From Takakia lepidozioides (lineage: Eukaryota; Streptophyta; Takakiopsida; Takakiales; Takakiaceae), in contig CM060731.1 in NCBI GenBank assembly GCA_030704615.1, forward strand, positions 62,168,756 to 62,228,755: a stretch of DNA of 60,000 nucleotides, read 5' to 3'. The position numbers and the translations under genes are program-made. This document shows, one piece after another, positions 58,229-60,000 of the stretch. Each line of letters begins with the position of its first letter. Position 1 is the stretch's first letter. The notes under the pieces were generated by a model that was not told the DNA's origin, searched no databases, and saw nothing but the letters and a program-made list of their open reading frames with translations.

Positions 58229-58738
58229 TACTTGGGGAACTTACGCTGAGTTTCACGTGCAGGTGATTGCATGCCCTTGTGCACTTGGCCTTGTGACCCC
58301 GACAGCTGTTCTGGTATGCATAAAACTACCTCCAAGAAATGTACTCATAAGATGTTGTTTGCCGTAACCTGTACCTCCAAGGCAGAAAGATATCAAGACA
58401 GACACTTTATTATGTCCATGGGGAAGCCAGAAAGCATGACAGAAGAAAGAGAGTGGCAACTATTGATTAAGGGCAACTATTGACTAAACAACTATTGATC
58501 AAGGGATTGTCGAAGTCAACACCTCGCGTAGATATGTTGCCAAGAAAGGAATTTTCTGAGCTCAAAGAACTTATGCAACAGAGAAAAGAGAAAACAGAAT
58601 CAACAGAAAAGTGAGGCCCCCAACAACTAACCAACACAACCTTGTATTTCGAGAGCCAGAGAGAGAGAGGATCGGGATCCCAATCTGAGGTAGGCTATAG
58701 AAAGAGAAGAAGAAAGAAGAACATTGTTATGTCCAAGG
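58229..58738 (+). repeat. Segmental duplicate of 41283-42135
   Basis: It includes the CPC exon and matches the 41-kb copy, except that 41722-42072 is missing: the GAGAGAGAG run joins directly to ATCGGGATCCC. Confidence 0.85.
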
Positions 58739-60000
58739 GAGGTCAAAGGGGTGATGGGACACACTAGAACACCAGAAACCAAAGAACAAACCAAACCGTT
58801 GCATGAAGGAAGAAAGAATCTGTATAAAGTCCACAGGGAGCCCCCAAGGACCCATGGGACAAAGTAGCACATCTAGCAACCACTGCATAGAAGACCCTTA
58901 AAAACCAGTGGACCCAAGAGAGGGCTTTCCATGAGGACTTTGGCCAATAGTGTATCGACCCTGCTAACACTGAGTTGACAGTGGACTTCAAATCATCTGG
59001 GTTCGGAAATTGCTTAGCCATGGACAATTGGATCACGGAGTAAACTACATAAGGCAAGTGAAAGAATGAAGAAACTTGACAACGCCCACACGGGGCCCTG
59101 AGAAAGAGAGAAAAAGGAAGAGATCTTTAGAGAAATCCATTTGACAACCTAGAACTACAAGAGAGTCTTGCTGAATAATTTGTAGCCACCATTTGCATGT
59201 GCTGTCCTGGAATGTTGTTGCAATAAGGGCATGATGTTCTTCGTGTGCCCCTATGTCACTTTCCATTTTCTTAGGTGGGATATTTTTTCCAATTTAAACT
59301 TGAAATGAGTAATCGTGCTACTCTAGTCTCTATTGCTGTCTGTCTGTCTCTATCGGGCATATCCTAACTTCACTTTCATCAGACAATCTCATGGCAACAG
59401 ACATGGCTGTGGACACTACAGCCTCTAAGTCAGATTTATCCAGCAGGGTCAAGGCTTGCGGATCCAGGTCCAGGTCCTTGAGAATCTCTTCTACTCTCTT
59501 CTGCCAGAACTTAGCCTGTTTGACAGGGCGGTCCTGTTTCCAAGATATGGAGTCAATTAACTTAGGATATCTGGTGTTGGGCATATGTTGCAGCTGACCC
59601 CACCATCTGACCTTGAATTCATCTCGTCGGGAGCTTAAGGACGGAATGCCAAACTTGCCCCGAACAGCCACATTGGCTGTTTTGGAGCATGCTGACATAC
59701 ACTCCTTAAGCACCCCCACTTGAATGGATTCTAGAGAACTTAGCCTGGTTGGAGTTATCAACCCATATAGCAGATCCGTACTCCAAGGCAGGTCTAATAA
59801 CGCGAAAAAGCATGGTTTTCTTAACCTCAGAGTTGACCCCTCTGCAGTGGAAAAATTTAGTGAGCCCCAGAGCTTTGCCCTTGCCAGTTTGAACAACTTC
59901 AATTCTATCAAGGGAATTGTGCCTGTACCCCTGTTTAACAACTTTGAAAGTCTCGAGGCTGAGCCAAAAGCCCAGGCCCTCCTGAGGCCTAGTTTTTGGG
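58739..60000. mobile_element. LINE tails and LINE fragment at the right edge
   Basis: Tail-like blocks (GTCCAAGGGAGGTCAAAGGGG, AGTCCACAGGGAGCCC) lie at 58730-59110. A minus-strand frame (59941-59341) reads LESIQVGVLKECMSACSK and WKQDRPVKQAKFWQ, matching 39.4-39.7 and 19.5 kb. Plus-strand LINE sequence follows from about 59905 to the window end. Confidence 0.7.

Larger units (their letters stand above)
50667..58313 (+). pseudogene. PAA1/HMA6-like chloroplast Cu(I)-transporting P1B ATPase, 5' two-thirds, damaged
   Basis: Exons by homology: a possible transit-peptide region at 50667-50970, then 51892-52113 (Gly-rich tract, EDVIILDVG), 52748-52910 (second half of the HMA domain, VNLATETALVRV), 54918-55001, 55608-55888 (first membrane helices, GPGRKLLVEG, GSPNMNTLVGLGAF), 56166-56397 (FFEEPVMLLAFVLLG), 56561-56659 ([12 protein letters not shown], actuator TGE), 56892-57041, 57769-57915, 58263-58313 (VIACPCALGL). 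In Arabidopsis this protein moves copper into the stroma at the chloroplast envelope. Lesions: the exon with the GMxCxxC metal-binding loop is not found between 52114 and 52747, where LINE-tail sequence lies. Two bases are missing in the GAGAG run near 56235, shifting the frame. LATPTA has become LVTPTA. The DKTGT exon is absent downstream but present at 41.9 kb. It is likely a pseudogene or a mis-assembled gene. Confidence 0.75.

Noticed and set aside
1-60000. tRNA, rRNA or organellar sequence
   Set aside because: No cloverleaf, rRNA or plastid/mitochondrial gene was recognised. The chloroplast ATPase is a nuclear gene type.

Overview
The window is nuclear DNA of a streptophyte plant, probably a seedless one (bryophyte, lycophyte or charophyte alga). 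Genes have many short exons with GT-AG introns. There is a chloroplast-type Cu(I) P-type ATPase like PAA1/HMA6, a plant peroxisomal multifunctional beta-oxidation protein, and a resistance-type gene fusing an alpha/beta-hydrolase to NB-ARC and LRRs, an architecture best known from liverworts. Much of the rest is transposon debris. I assign no species.

Layout. 0.4-2.3 kb: end of an unrecognised gene with a C-terminal membrane helix. 3.5-17.5 kb: a host repeat split by a mobile element of about 12.8 kb (4110-16886). 17.5-18.8 kb: LINE debris. 18.8-37.9 kb: a multifunctional protein gene whose second intron is about 14.8 kb long and holds LINE pieces, a second copy of the mobile element's cargo gene (24.0-30.8 kb) and an uninterrupted copy of the host repeat. 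37.9-41.3 kb: LINE fragments. 41.3-43.1 kb: fragments of the ATPase and of the resistance gene. 45.1-49.3 kb: the intact hydrolase-NB-ARC-LRR gene (minus strand). 50.6-58.3 kb: the PAA1-like gene (plus strand), damaged. 58.3-60 kb: LINE debris.

The most interesting object is the 12.8-kb element. It has a perfect candidate 10-bp target duplication, inverted ends rich in GTGAGCC, and an empty-site paralogue at 32.1 kb. It carries two divergent genes: a MULE-like DDE transposase with an N-terminal Cys/His zinc-binding region and a C-terminal SWIM finger, and a ten-exon gene joining a ParB/sulfiredoxin-like domain to a circularly permuted (beta-class) DNA methyltransferase. Intron 1 of the methyltransferase gene holds about 22 long palindromes spaced 115 bp apart. 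The paralogous gene inside the multifunctional protein intron keeps all ten exons and carries its own palindrome array. That array differs in arm sequence but has the same 4-nt centre, about the same spacing and the same three-palindrome higher-order unit. I propose a eukaryotic transposon family that carries its own DNA-modifying enzyme together with a matching palindromic target array.

Most genes here carry one or more single-base frameshifts, stops or splice-site changes, so either decay is widespread or the assembly keeps indel errors. The transposase and the hydrolase-NB-ARC-LRR gene are open throughout.
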